Source of the DNA: Promethearchaeia archaeon
GTDB taxonomy: Archaea; Asgardarchaeota; Lokiarchaeia; Sigyniarchaeales; SOKP01
Direction of reading: 5' to 3'
Length of the DNA stretch: 64,000 bases
Assembly: GCA_029856155.1 (NCBI GenBank)
Contig: JAHQWL010000083.1
Location: 1 to 64,000, forward strand
Shown one piece after another: positions 34,543 to 44,607 of the stretch (its first letter is position 1; every line of letters begins with the position of its first letter). A model generated the notes under the pieces. The model saw only the letters and a list, made by a program, of their open reading frames with translations. It did not search any database and was not told the DNA's origin. Both the position numbers and the translations under genes were made by a program.

Positions 34543-35751
34543 TTAAGAGTAAAGGCGGGATTCTACCATTTGATCTTTAACTTTATTCATTACTTTACTT
34601 ACAGCATCAATAAAATCTTTGTTGATAATCATATCAGCATCTTTTCTAATTGCGAACATTCCCGCTTCTGTACAAATTGCTTTAATGTCAGCACCTGTTG
34701 CTCCCTCTGTAAGATTTACTAATCTTTTTAAGTCAATTTTGTCTTCGACAAGTAAATTTCTCGAGTGTATTTTAAATATCGCCTCTCGAGCTGTTTCCTC
34801 AGGAATAGGAAATTCGATCATACGATCAAATCTTCCTGGTCTTAATAGTGCGGGATCTAAAATATCTACTCTATTTGTTGCTCCAATGATTTTTACATCT
34901 CCTCTTTGTTCAAATCCATCTAATTCACTTAAAAGTTGCATAAGAGTTCTTTGAACTTCTCTATCTCCAGATGTAGCAATTTTAAGTCTCTGGGATCCTA
35001 TCGCATCTAATTCATCTATAAATAATATTGTTGGGGCTTTTTGTTTTGCTAAATTAAAGATCTCTCTTACTAAACGTGCTCCTTCACCGATAAACTTTTG
35101 TACTAATTCAGATCCAATAATTCTTATAAATGTTGCTTCCGTTTCATGCGCAACTGCTTTTGCTAATAAAGTTTTTCCAGTACCTGGTGGACCAAATAGC
35201 AAAACTCCTTTAGGTGGTTCAATTCCAATTTTTTTAAATAATTCTGGCTTTTTTAAAGGTAATTCTACAGTCTCTCTTACTTCTTGCATTTGATCTTCCA
35301 ATCCTCCAACATCCACATATGATATGTCTGGAATTGAATCAATTACTTCCATACCTTTAACAAAAGGATCTAATTTAGTAGGAAGGACCTCCATAATCGC
35401 AAAAGTTCTTTGATTTAAAGCTACCCTAGTTCCCGGTGCGAGTTTTTCATTTTTTACTTTTCTACTACTATTAACAACAAAACTTGGTCCTGTTGAACTT
35501 TTTACAATTGCTCTCCCTTTTTCGTCTAAAAAATCAATGATAGTTGCAGACACTAATGGAGGTTCTCTTAATCTGTCAATTTCATTTCTTAGACTATGTA
35601 ATTCTTGTTCTAATCTTAAGCGCTCTGCATCTAGTAATTGTTTTTCTGTCTCCAAATTTCTAAGTCGTTTCTCTAGATGTCTAGTATAAGTTATAAGATA
35701 TTCTCCATCTTTTGTTTCTTCTTTTTTTCGTTTATCTTTAGTCGTAGTCAA
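34543..35751 (-). CDS. pan: Proteasome-activating nucleotidase
   Basis: The 402-residue AAA ATPase unfolds substrates for the 20S proteasome. It has an N-terminal coiled coil (about 15-65), an OB domain (about 68-125), a Walker A motif GPPGTGKT near residue 190, a Walker B motif LFIDELDAI near 243, and the second region of homology with LLRPGRFDRMIEF. The last three residues, Leu-Tyr-Ser, fit the HbYX docking motif that opens the proteasome gate. Translation starts at TTG. It heads the cluster with the PUA and NAC genes. Confidence 0.94.
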   Translation of the reverse strand: MTTTKDKRKKEETKDGEYLITYTRHLEKRLRNLETEKQLLDAERLRLEQELHSLRNEIDRLREPPLVSATIIDFLDEKGRAIVKSSTGPSFVVNSSRKVKNEKLAPGTRVALNQRTFAIMEVLPTKLDPFVKGMEVIDSIPDISYVDVGGLEDQMQEVRETVELPLKKPELFKKIGIEPPKGVLLFGPPGTGKTLLAKAVAHETEATFIRIIGSELVQKFIGEGARLVREIFNLAKQKAPTILFIDELDAIGSQRLKIATSGDREVQRTLMQLLSELDGFEQRGDVKIIGATNRVDILDPALLRPGRFDRMIEFPIPEETAREAIFKIHSRNLLVEDKIDLKRLVNLTEGATGADIKAICTEAGMFAIRKDADMIINKDFIDAVSKVMNKVKDQMVESRLYS

Positions 35752-35995
35752 AAAAAGTATACCCCTTCTTTTCTCACTTTAATTTATATTTTTAAGAAAA
35801 TACCTTAAAATATTAATAAACTTTTAATCATTTAAATTTAAGGTTAGTTCTGTATATTTACTTAAAAATGTCGATTTTTAAAAAATTTATAGTTTATAAA
35901 ATATAATGACAGTAAATCGTAAATTATAAGAATATTTAAACAAATTCTATATATGTAATACATTTCTATCTATAAATCGTATTTAAGATATAATT

Positions 35996-36532
35996 ATGCC
36001 AAAATCACGATATAATGAAATTGATAAGGAATGCCCCATATGTGGAAGTATTATTTGGGGTAAAGGACAAAGAGTTTTATTAGAAGGAGCTAAAATAACT
36101 GTATGTCATAATTGTGCTCAACATGGTGAAAAATTACAAAAACCACCAACAAACACGCAAATTAAAAAATATTATCCTTATACTAAAAAAAAACCTCCAA
36201 AACGACAAGTTTTAAAAAAAGATTTTGTTAGTGATTTGGAATTAATTTCTGATTATGCTAATAAAATAAGAAATAAAAGGAATTCCCTTGGACTCAATCA
36301 AGATCAATTCGCTCAAAAGCTAAATGAAAAACCTTCATTATTAAGAAGAATTGAGGCTGGAAAAGTAGAACCTACTATCAAATTAGCTAAAAAAATAGAG
36401 GATATCTATAATCTAGAAATTTTAAAAAAGACTGATGAGATTGAGTCTAATGTTCAAAATGATAAATATATGAAAAAATCAACTGGGACTTCTCTTGGCG
36501 ATATTGCCTTTATTAAGAAGAAGAAACAATAG
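35996..36532 (+). CDS. Archaeal multiprotein bridging factor 1 (MBF1)
   Basis: The 178-residue protein has an N-terminal zinc ribbon (CPICGSII at 14-21 and CHNCAQHG near 37), a basic linker (KKKPPKRQVLKKDF), and a lambda-repressor-type HTH at about 86-140 (R-N-S-L-G-L-N-Q-D-Q-F-A-Q-K-L-N-E-K-P-S-L-L-R-R-I-E-A-G). Archaeal MBF1 associates with the ribosome and possibly with TBP. It is divergent from pan, about 245 bases apart. Confidence 0.92.
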   Translation: MPKSRYNEIDKECPICGSIIWGKGQRVLLEGAKITVCHNCAQHGEKLQKPPTNTQIKKYYPYTKKKPPKRQVLKKDFVSDLELISDYANKIRNKRNSLGLNQDQFAQKLNEKPSLLRRIEAGKVEPTIKLAKKIEDIYNLEILKKTDEIESNVQNDKYMKKSTGTSLGDIAFIKKKKQ

Positions 36533-36553
36533 TAAATTGTATCTAGATCTATT

Positions 36554-38596
36554 TTAAGACTCTATTTTTTTAATTTCAACGATTGCAGAATTATAGGACC
36601 CAGAAAAGCCTAATTCTTCTGGTTCGTCGGGGATAAAACAGTTTACATTTGGACTTCCTTTTGAAGTTGAAGATAAACCATGATATATTAATGTTGTTTT
36701 ATGCTTTAATATCGGAGATTCTGCTAGTATGTAGGTTTCAGATCCGTATTCATTAGACACAAGAACCTCATGACCTATTTCTAAATTCAGCGCTTTTATA
36801 TCTTTTGATGATAAAAAAATTTTATTAAATTCATTCACATATTTGGAATTTAACTGCCCTAGTTGAGAGTGTAAGAAATACAAATGAGAAGGAGAAATGA
36901 GGACGAATTCATTTTTTTTCAAGTTTAATTTTCGCTTCAATTCATTTTCTCCAAACTTTAAGTGCGGGCCAATAATTTGAATCCGATTATTAGGAGTAGG
37001 AAACTCTAAGGTTTTAAAAGGGACATCATCATTATCAAATAATAAGTAATATCCTTCCTTATGAAGATGGTTTTGAATTTCTAACGGCAGCAATTTTATA
37101 CAATTTTTAAATATAGTTTTATCTGATTCTTGAAAGATCACCGAGTTTTCAAATCCTAATTTCCAAGCTAATTTTTGGAAGAATTCATAATTAGATAAAC
37201 AATCTTTATATGGACATGGACCCCCAATATTAATCGATAATCCCGGCATATAATAAGGAGATATTAAATCAAAAGATTCTAAATCAAATTTTGCAGGGAT
37301 GACTATATCTGCAAACTTAGTCGTTTCATTCAAGAACATATCTATTACTACTATAAATAGATTTTCCTTAATTAATGTGCTCCTTAAAAAATTTTGATTA
37401 GGTAATGAACTTGCTGGATTAAAATTATATATAAATAACAACTGATAATTCCCAGAAGATAAGGACGAGCCAAGTTTTATTATAGGAATTTCTTTCATCT
37501 TTGATTCACCGTTAAAATACGCTATATATTCATGAAGGGGTTGAAGAAGAGGTTTTAGAAAGTCACTTTGAGAATAAATCAACCCTGATCCAGATTTACC
37601 TAAATTTCCAAGCAAAATTTGGATTAAAGCAATAGATTTTACGATTCTACCACCATTATAGTCTTTCTGAACACCATACCCTACATTAAATAAAGTGTGG
37701 TGTTTAAATTTAATCAATAATTCAACAAAATTCTGAAATGTCTGATTATCAATTCCAATTTGCTCTAAAAGCTCCTTTTTATCAATATTAAATACTTCTG
37801 GAAAAAGAGAGGAATAATTATCAACATGGTTTTTCAGAAATTTTTCATCATAAGCATTACAGGTAATAAGTTCATTGAGTATAATTTTAACTAACAAATG
37901 TTCTGTACTTGGCATAATATGCAGAAAACAATGAGCTTTATTTGCTATTACCGTACGTCGAGAATCCACAACAACAAGTTTAGTTCCCATTTTTAAAGCT
38001 TGTTTAACTAAATAATAAGCATGGTTATTACTTTCTGAAAGATTACTTCCCCAATTTACTATTAATCTGGTGGAGGGATTTTTTAACTGAAAGGGATTTG
38101 CAGTAGAATAGGTACCAAATAATTGTGTAAGTCCCGCACATCCTCCTTCATTACAGATACCTCCATTGGTGATGGTGGCCCCCAATTTATTAAAAAATCT
38201 TAAAGGAGCGTACTTCGAAATTAAACCTGAATTTCCAGAATAAAAGGCTCCTAAAATAGAAGCTGGATTCCCTTTTTCCTTAATTTCAACTATTTTTTCG
38301 GCAATTATACTTATCGCATGGTTTAAAGAAATAGGTTTGAAACTATTTTCAAGTTTTGGTCCATTTCGAATTAATGTATTTTTCAATCTGTCTTGATGAT
38401 ATATCAAATCCTGTCTTTGAGTAAGTTTAGGACAAAAAAACCCATTAGTAAATGGATGTGCTTTCAATGGATGAGCATTTATAAATTTATATTCTGTGGC
38501 ATTATCTTTCCATATTCCTGTAAATACACAAGAACCATAGCAATCTTTTGTACATGTGCCAAATCGTATCTTTTTGAGATTTTTGTTTTCTTTCAT
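36554..38596 (-). CDS. Molybdopterin oxidoreductase (DMSO reductase family), orphan catalytic subunit
   Basis: The 680-residue protein carries an N-terminal iron-sulfur site with Cys15, Cys19, Cys23 and Cys55, bis-molybdopterin guanine dinucleotide binding regions (I-V-N-W-G-S-N-L-S-E-S-N and V-V-D-S-R-R-T), a candidate Mo-ligand cysteine region (GGICNEGGCAGLTQ), and a C-terminal cap domain typical of the family. No iron-sulfur or membrane-anchor subunit and no Tat-type signal is visible, so a soluble cytoplasmic enzyme is likely. Substrate cannot be assigned. It is convergent with the MBF1 gene. Confidence 0.87.
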   Translation of the reverse strand: MKENKNLKKIRFGTCTKDCYGSCVFTGIWKDNATEYKFINAHPLKAHPFTNGFFCPKLTQRQDLIYHQDRLKNTLIRNGPKLENSFKPISLNHAISIIAEKIVEIKEKGNPASILGAFYSGNSGLISKYAPLRFFNKLGATITNGGICNEGGCAGLTQLFGTYSTANPFQLKNPSTRLIVNWGSNLSESNNHAYYLVKQALKMGTKLVVVDSRRTVIANKAHCFLHIMPSTEHLLVKIILNELITCNAYDEKFLKNHVDNYSSLFPEVFNIDKKELLEQIGIDNQTFQNFVELLIKFKHHTLFNVGYGVQKDYNGGRIVKSIALIQILLGNLGKSGSGLIYSQSDFLKPLLQPLHEYIAYFNGESKMKEIPIIKLGSSLSSGNYQLLFIYNFNPASSLPNQNFLRSTLIKENLFIVVIDMFLNETTKFADIVIPAKFDLESFDLISPYYMPGLSINIGGPCPYKDCLSNYEFFQKLAWKLGFENSVIFQESDKTIFKNCIKLLPLEIQNHLHKEGYYLLFDNDDVPFKTLEFPTPNNRIQIIGPHLKFGENELKRKLNLKKNEFVLISPSHLYFLHSQLGQLNSKYVNEFNKIFLSSKDIKALNLEIGHEVLVSNEYGSETYILAESPILKHKTTLIYHGLSSTSKGSPNVNCFIPDEPEELGFSGSYNSAIVEIKKIES

Positions 38597-38649
38597 AAAA
38601 AATCTAAAATAAATATTTAAAAAATTAATGTCCGAGTCGATTTAATTTA

Positions 38650-39225
38650 TTAATCAATTGAAATTTTGGTGTTTTCATTTAAAACAATCTTATTTTTTAA
38701 AAATTCAATTATAGCTTGATTATCTTGTGCTTCAAGTGGAGCCCCACAGTTAGGACACCTAAAATTAAGTTCAAAAGCTTCCTCAAAATTATATTTAATA
38801 TTTGAATCTTCACAATTTAAACAAATAAAGAAATAATTATTTTGCTCGAACTGCAACCTGTCTCGCAATTTTGATTCAATCAATTTCTTTTTTTCAATAA
38901 TAATTTCTTCAAGCAAATCAAATTCATGCCACCAATAATAAATAAACCACCCTGTTGATTTATCTCTTATACGTCTAAATTGAGCTATCTTTTCAGAATA
39001 AAGTTTATAAAGCGTTTTTCGAACAGTATTTAATTTTAAGATTTCAGTGTCATCTGGTTCGAAATCAATGTCCGTGCCTTCAATATGCTCTTTTATATTT
39101 TCTGTAATATCTTCATCTGTTATATCTTTAGATTCAGAATTCAGAAGCTCCATTCCAACATAAATTGCGATATCTCCACCAACAATGTATAAAAAAGACT
39201 GTAAGTAAGGATTTAATTCTATAAT
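38650..39225 (-). CDS. tfe: Transcription factor E (TFIIE-alpha homologue), probable AUU start
   Basis: TFE assists promoter opening by archaeal RNA polymerase. From the first ATG (39153) the protein has 167 residues, with L-N-T-V-R-K-T-L-Y-K-L-Y in the winged helix and a zinc ribbon (CLNC and CPNC). The same frame continues upstream for 24 more codons that encode expected TFE sequence (IELNPYLQSFLYIVGGDIA). Only then does a stop occur at 39229-39231. No ATG, GTG or TTG lies in that extension. An ATT at 39223-39225 sits seven bases after GAGG, so AUU initiation giving 191 residues is the best reading. A sequencing error is the alternative. Confidence 0.85.
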   Translation of the reverse strand: MIELNPYLQSFLYIVGGDIAIYVGMELLNSESKDITDEDITENIKEHIEGTDIDFEPDDTEILKLNTVRKTLYKLYSEKIAQFRRIRDKSTGWFIYYWWHEFDLLEEIIIEKKKLIESKLRDRLQFEQNNYFFICLNCEDSNIKYNFEEAFELNFRCPNCGAPLEAQDNQAIIEFLKNKIVLNENTKISID

Positions 39226-39327
39226 GACTTAGCCTCGTTTTTAATATAATTTTAACTTGATAAATAATTATCTTTGATAAAAATTAAATTTTTTTAAACA
39301 TTTCTAAAAAGAAATTAATTTTAATCC

Positions 39328-40110
39328 TTAGACGACGATAGAATATTGTTTTTCAATAATTTCACCATCTACATCGATAGTTCGAAATAGCGTACCTTTT
39401 CTTATAGCCATTACTCTTAATAATCTTGAATTTTTGATATTTTTAGGAATTAGAATGTCAACTATTTTGTAATTATTAAAAAGTACAATTGTTTTCCAGT
39501 TTTTAGGGAGGTCTGATTTAAAGTCTGATAATATAGCCTCTAACGTATAGTTAAGGTTTTTTTCAGTATTACTAATATATCCTGTACAAAATTGGATCCT
39601 TTTATTTACATCATCATCTTCAACCTTCTTTTTAGATGGCTGAGGTATGTTTTTTTTGGTTGTTACCTTACAACTCGGGTTTACGTTAAATGACACCAGA
39701 AAATAACTATGTTCCCGAAATCTTTCAATACTCTCTAATAATGTATCTCTATTTGTTTGGTCTATAATCTCCGTTTTATAATTTTTGGTTTGACCTGTTG
39801 ATTGTTTAAGATCCCAATCAAACCCTAAACTATTTATCACTTCAGAAATGTCTGCTCCAGATATTAATTTTCCTTTAATTTCGAATTTCTCAGCTGAATT
39901 TGAAATTCCACTCGTCACTATTTCAAGAATCAAATCTTCATATTCATGACTCCCTTTAAGTGTTAATTTAGCTTTTGTTTTAGAAATTTTTATTGCAGGT
40001 CCTATAAAATCTCCTCTAGAATATCTATAGAAATGCCGATGTATACTTTTATATTTTTCCGCAGGATCATTTAAAACTGGTGTTTCAATAATTTTTTTTA
40101 GAAAATGCAT
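39328..40110 (-). CDS. Hypothetical protein, unknown
   Basis: A 260-residue soluble protein not recognised. The N-terminal half is strand-rich (FIGPAIKISKTKAKLTLKG, then DLILEIVTSGIS), followed by a lysine-rich linker (about 155-170). The C-terminal domain is also strand-rich (WKTIVLFNNYKIVDILIP, then RLLRVMAIRKGTLF and GEIIEKQYSIVV at the end). No metal or nucleotide motif is seen. It lies 102 bases upstream of the TFE gene on the same strand. Confidence 0.6.
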   Translation of the reverse strand: MHFLKKIIETPVLNDPAEKYKSIHRHFYRYSRGDFIGPAIKISKTKAKLTLKGSHEYEDLILEIVTSGISNSAEKFEIKGKLISGADISEVINSLGFDWDLKQSTGQTKNYKTEIIDQTNRDTLLESIERFREHSYFLVSFNVNPSCKVTTKKNIPQPSKKKVEDDDVNKRIQFCTGYISNTEKNLNYTLEAILSDFKSDLPKNWKTIVLFNNYKIVDILIPKNIKNSRLLRVMAIRKGTLFRTIDVDGEIIEKQYSIVV

Positions 40111-40248
40111 AATTTTTGATAGCTTAATTTTCTTTGAAGATAATTTTGTTCTATTTATTAAATATCAAAAGATTATAATTATAAATTTTATTCATTAATA
40201 AAATTAAAAAAAAATAAAATATATCTAAACATACAAACCACAAAAAAT

Positions 40249-40464
40249 TTGTTGTTATTGGATATGGCTGGTATTCCTTCTTTATCTTTATGGATTTTTG
40301 CGTGGATTTTTCTTTTTATAGGGCTAGCATCATTGATAATTTTAGTAATTTATACAAAATATGGAAGAGAAGTATCAGTCCGACTCTCAATAATTAGTAT
40401 AGTTATTGCTTCAATATTCCTTGGATTCGCTTTTCATTTTTTACTTCTCTCATGGGGGATATAA
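40249..40464 (+). CDS. Small two-span membrane protein
   Basis: Up to 71 residues, with hydrophobic segments at about 11-36 and 45-69 separated by a YTKYGREVSVR loop. Translation starts at TTG 40249, or possibly at ATG 40264. An AT-rich TATA-like stretch at about 40215-40225 favours a leaderless start at the first TTG. Function unknown. The next gene also encodes a small membrane protein in the same direction. Confidence 0.5.
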   Translation: MLLLDMAGIPSLSLWIFAWIFLFIGLASLIILVIYTKYGREVSVRLSIISIVIASIFLGFAFHFLLLSWGI

Positions 40465-40635
40465 TTTAAACAATTTAACATACTTGGAATTAAATTTAGT
40501 TTTTTTCTAAAAGGGAACTAGCATTTCGATTTTAACAGTTTTATAATTTGTATTGTTAATATTTAAAAAAGAAGAAAAGTTTTCTTCTAATAATTAAAAT
40601 TTCTTCAATCTAATTATAAAAAAAGAGAAGATAAT

Positions 40636-41052
40636 ATGTTATTTCAGATGGACCCTACTCTTGAGTTTGTATTATGGCTTATTTTAGCAACAGTAATTGT
40701 AGCGCTAATTCTTTACATTGCGGTTCTACTTATTGTGTCAAAAACTAAAGCCTCAGATAAAAAGTTTTTAATAATTCTTTTGGCATTTATTTGTGTTCTT
40801 GTAATTCCATTAGTTTTAGGCGCAATTGGTTCAATATTTGGAATTTTTAGTCAAATTCCTTGGAGTGATGGCAATTATTTAACATTATTAATTCCAATAA
40901 TTGGTTTTCTAATAGTATTGGTACTAGTTAAATTTCTTTTAGACGTTGCCTGGGATCATTCTTTATGGATATCCTTACTAACATTATTTGTTTTATTCCT
41001 TCTGTATACTTTGATACCTGGACTTGCAAGCTTCCTTAAATTTACAGTATAA
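40636..41052 (+). CDS. Four-span membrane protein
   Basis: The 138-residue protein has hydrophobic segments at about 9-32, 41-67, 77-101 and 108-135, with short charged loops (KTKASDKK). No family is recognised. It lies 171 bases after another small membrane protein gene and is convergent with rpoB. Confidence 0.6.
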   Translation: MLFQMDPTLEFVLWLILATVIVALILYIAVLLIVSKTKASDKKFLIILLAFICVLVIPLVLGAIGSIFGIFSQIPWSDGNYLTLLIPIIGFLIVLVLVKFLLDVAWDHSLWISLLTLFVLFLLYTLIPGLASFLKFTV

Positions 41053-41190
41053 TTAATTTCAGAAATAAAGTAAACAACAAAACTATTTTTTTCTTTTAAT
41101 TAATCGTTAAACATGAAATTATTTAATAAATTTTCAATTTGATAAGTAAAAAAGTTAGTAAAGTATTAGATTTAAAAAAATAATATTGTC

Positions 41191-44100
41191 TTATATTTTT
41201 TCTTTTAACTTAAGTCTTGGAGCAAGTCCTAAACTCATCATCTCTTGTAATAGCAACTTGAATGCGTAAGAACATACAACCTTCGAAATGATAGTTCCTT
41301 CTCCACACACTGGACAATAACGCTTGTCTCTATTTCGATCATATACAGCTAAAAGTCCGCATTTTTCACATACTAAAATTACGGTTCGATCTGATTCATC
41401 TAAAAGGCGTTCTTTTAATAATAAGGCAGAGCCATGACCTACTAAACAATCTCTCTCCATTTCCCCAAATCTTAATCCCCCTTCACGAGCACGACCTTCC
41501 GTGGGCTGTCTCGTTAAAATTTGAACTGGTCCTCTTGCTCGAGCATGCAGTTTATCTGCCACTAAGTGATATAGTTTTTGGTAATAAATTGGAGCGCAAT
41601 AAATTCCTGCTTCATATTTTTCACCTGTGATTCCATTATACATTACTTCTCTTCCATTAAACTCAAATCCCGCTTCTACTAATTGTTCTTGCAGTTTTGT
41701 AATATCTGTCCACTCAAATGCGGTTGCATCTCCTAATTTTCCTGTTGTACAAGCAATCTTTCCACTAATACCCTCAAAAAGTTGTCCTAAAGTCATTCGA
41801 GATGGCATTGCATGAGGATTTACAATTATATCTGGAATGACTCCAGAGGTAGTATACGGCATATCTGCTTGATCTACTACTAATCCTAAAACCCCTTTTT
41901 GACCATGGCGAGAGGAGAACTTATCTCCTAATTCTGGGATTCTTAAATCTCTAACTTTTATTTTAACTAATTTATTTCCATCAACTGTTTCTGAAATAAT
42001 TACTGTATCTACAATTCCTTGTTCATTATGTCGCATATTTTTTGATGTTTCACGTCTATTTGGTTGCATAAGTTCAAATTCTTCATAAGATTTTATAAAT
42101 CTAGGTGGGGATGTCCTCCCAATTAACACATCTCCTCCATTTACTTGTGTCTCTGGTTCTATTATTCCATCCACTTCAGATAATAACCTATATGATTCAG
42201 CCGATTTGAATCCTCTCACTCCTCTTTCTGGGATTTCAAATTTATCAACCTCACCACCGGGGTATTTTCTTTCTTCAGCATCATAGGTTCTAAAAAAATG
42301 GCTTCGTGCAAGACCCCTCTCGATTGACGCTTTATTGATGATGATCGCATCTTCTATATTGAATCCTTCGAAACTCATCATTGCAATGATAAAATTTTGT
42401 CCGGCGGGTCTCTTATTTATCCCAATGATTTCCATTGGACTGGTTTTTACTAACGGTTGTTGAGGATAATGTAATGTGTGTCCTCTAGTGTCTAATCTCA
42501 AGTGCATATTAGCTGCAAATAAACCTAATGCTTGCTTTACCATCCCTGCCTCATATGTATTTCTAGGGGATTGATTGTGTTCTGGAAAAGGAATAATTGA
42601 AGCACAAATCCCAAGAATTGCGGCAGGGGATATCTCTAAATGAGTATGTTCTCCAGTAATATCCTCCTCGAACATGGCAATATATGCATTTTCTTCTTCT
42701 TCGGCATCTAAATATTCAATAACACCCTTTTGGATCAAATCTGACCAAATAAATTTATTTTGCTTTATCTTTTCAATATCATCTTTTGAAACGAGTAGGT
42801 TTTGATTTCTCAAAACAAATAAAGGTCTGGTTGCTCTTCCCGCATCACAATTAATTTGAATTTCTCTGGATTCATGATAATATCCTATATTTACATGTTG
42901 CCCTATCTCGCCTTTCCTTCGTTTTTCTCTCAATTGACGTATGAATGGATTATGCTGTTGATGTATACCAACTAATTTCCCATTTAAAAAGACTTTTACT
43001 TTCTCTCCTTTAATATTTTTTACCTCATTTATAGGGATCACACCTAAATCGATTAAAATATTTTCAATAATCCTTTCATTAGTTCCTACTGATATTATTG
43101 AAGCTAATCCAAGATTTTTAACTAAACCACAATTTGGTCCCTCAGGAGTTTCCGCGGGACATATTTTCCCCCATTGAGTTGGATGCAAATCTCTAGCTTC
43201 AAAATGTGGTTGACTCCGGCTTAGAGGCGATATAACTCTTCTCAAGTGGCTTAATGTACCAACATGATTTGTTCTGTTTAAAAGTTGACTGACGCCTGCT
43301 TTACCACCGACCCAATTACCTGTAGCTAATGCGTGTCTAATCCTTTCTGTAATCACATCAGCCCTTACCGCCGTTTTTATATTTGGAGCTCTACCTCGAA
43401 CTGCAGTCCTTTCTAATTGATATTTAATATCTTTAACAAGATTTAAAAAGGCTACCCTAAATAATGATGTGAATAGTTCACCCGCTAATTTTAACCTTTT
43501 ATTAGCATAATGATCTTTATCATCTGGTTCTCTTAAACTTAAAGCGAGTTCCATTACTTTTTGCGCCATCTGGCCCAAATAATACGCTTTTTTAATTCGA
43601 TCTCCTTCATCATTTCCGATATGGGGCAAAAGATATCTGTCTAAAACCTGTAAAGCTCTTCTAATACGATAATCTTTCGTTTGTCCAATTGCAACTCTTT
43701 TTCCTATATAATCAAGTGCATTATGCTGAGATTTTTCTGGATCTTTTAATACTTGTATCTCAGAAGCAACATCTATTACAGGAATTAATTCTTTCTGGAT
43801 TTCATCATTTTCTGAAATAGCTTCAAATATCTCTCTGTCTGAATGTAATCCTAATGAACGCATTAGTATTGCTAAAGGTACTTTTCCTGGAACTGATGGA
43901 AATGATACTCTAAGATTTCCATCTTTTTTTCGCTCAATTGTTACAGGTGCTCTAAAACCACTTCTTGTTGAAAAAACTTTCGCTTGATGAGTTGCACTAG
44001 AACTTCTACTAGCTTCTTCAGCAAGTATCCTATTCGGAGCAAGATCCTCCTGCGTAACGAGAACTCGCTCGGTCCCATTTATTATGAAGTAGCCGCCAGG

Positions 44101-44562
44101 ATCTAACGGATCTTCACCCCGATTGATCAATTCTTGTTCAGATAAGCTTTCTAAAGGGCACCGACAGCTTTTAAGCATTATTGGAATCTTTCCAATATAT
44201 ATACCTAAAGTTTCTTCAGCTTCTTCTCTCTGGGTTCGTTCATCAATAGTTATAGGGGTCATCTCTAAAGTAATATCTGCAGCATAGCTTAATTCTCTAA
44301 TTCTTGCTTCTATTGGAGTAATTTCCATAGTAGCTCCATCTGCTTCTCTTACTTTTGGCACTCCAACGTTAATTTTACCAAATTTAATTTTAAATCCCGG
44401 TATATCAGGAATGACTTCCCCCGATTCATCAACAATCGTCTGCATTTCATATTCAATAAAACTATTGTACGAATCTAAATGCTGACGGACTAAACCCTTT
44501 TCATCGAATAAGCTTTTTAAGATAATCCATTTATCTTCATTTGATAATTTTTCAGAACTCAA
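41191..44562 (-). CDS. rpoB: DNA-directed RNA polymerase subunit B (unsplit)
   Basis: The 1123-residue subunit forms half of the RNA polymerase active site cleft. It is a single polypeptide rather than the split B' and B'' of many euryarchaea. Visible landmarks are GGYFIINGTERVLVTQED near 155, R-D-L-H-P-T-Q-W-G-K-I-C-P-A-E-T-P-E-G-P-N-C-G-L-V near 455, GDKFSSRHGQKG near 900, a T-R-Q-P-T-E-G-R-A-R-E-G-G-L-R-F-G-E-M-E-R-D block near 1030, and a zinc ribbon (CEKCGLL, CPVCGEG) near the end. Translation starts at TTG, 45 bases after rpoH. The usual rpoA1 and rpoA2 genes do not follow. Confidence 0.97.
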   Translation of the reverse strand: MSSEKLSNEDKWIILKSLFDEKGLVRQHLDSYNSFIEYEMQTIVDESGEVIPDIPGFKIKFGKINVGVPKVREADGATMEITPIEARIRELSYAADITLEMTPITIDERTQREEAEETLGIYIGKIPIMLKSCRCPLESLSEQELINRGEDPLDPGGYFIINGTERVLVTQEDLAPNRILAEEASRSSSATHQAKVFSTRSGFRAPVTIERKKDGNLRVSFPSVPGKVPLAILMRSLGLHSDREIFEAISENDEIQKELIPVIDVASEIQVLKDPEKSQHNALDYIGKRVAIGQTKDYRIRRALQVLDRYLLPHIGNDEGDRIKKAYYLGQMAQKVMELALSLREPDDKDHYANKRLKLAGELFTSLFRVAFLNLVKDIKYQLERTAVRGRAPNIKTAVRADVITERIRHALATGNWVGGKAGVSQLLNRTNHVGTLSHLRRVISPLSRSQPHFEARDLHPTQWGKICPAETPEGPNCGLVKNLGLASIISVGTNERIIENILIDLGVIPINEVKNIKGEKVKVFLNGKLVGIHQQHNPFIRQLREKRRKGEIGQHVNIGYYHESREIQINCDAGRATRPLFVLRNQNLLVSKDDIEKIKQNKFIWSDLIQKGVIEYLDAEEEENAYIAMFEEDITGEHTHLEISPAAILGICASIIPFPEHNQSPRNTYEAGMVKQALGLFAANMHLRLDTRGHTLHYPQQPLVKTSPMEIIGINKRPAGQNFIIAMMSFEGFNIEDAIIINKASIERGLARSHFFRTYDAEERKYPGGEVDKFEIPERGVRGFKSAESYRLLSEVDGIIEPETQVNGGDVLIGRTSPPRFIKSYEEFELMQPNRRETSKNMRHNEQGIVDTVIISETVDGNKLVKIKVRDLRIPELGDKFSSRHGQKGVLGLVVDQADMPYTTSGVIPDIIVNPHAMPSRMTLGQLFEGISGKIACTTGKLGDATAFEWTDITKLQEQLVEAGFEFNGREVMYNGITGEKYEAGIYCAPIYYQKLYHLVADKLHARARGPVQILTRQPTEGRAREGGLRFGEMERDCLVGHGSALLLKERLLDESDRTVILVCEKCGLLAVYDRNRDKRYCPVCGEGTIISKVVCSYAFKLLLQEMMSLGLAPRLKLKEKI

Positions 44563-44607
44563 AATTCATTAAACCATATATAAGTTATTTTTCATAAAAA
44601 AACAATA

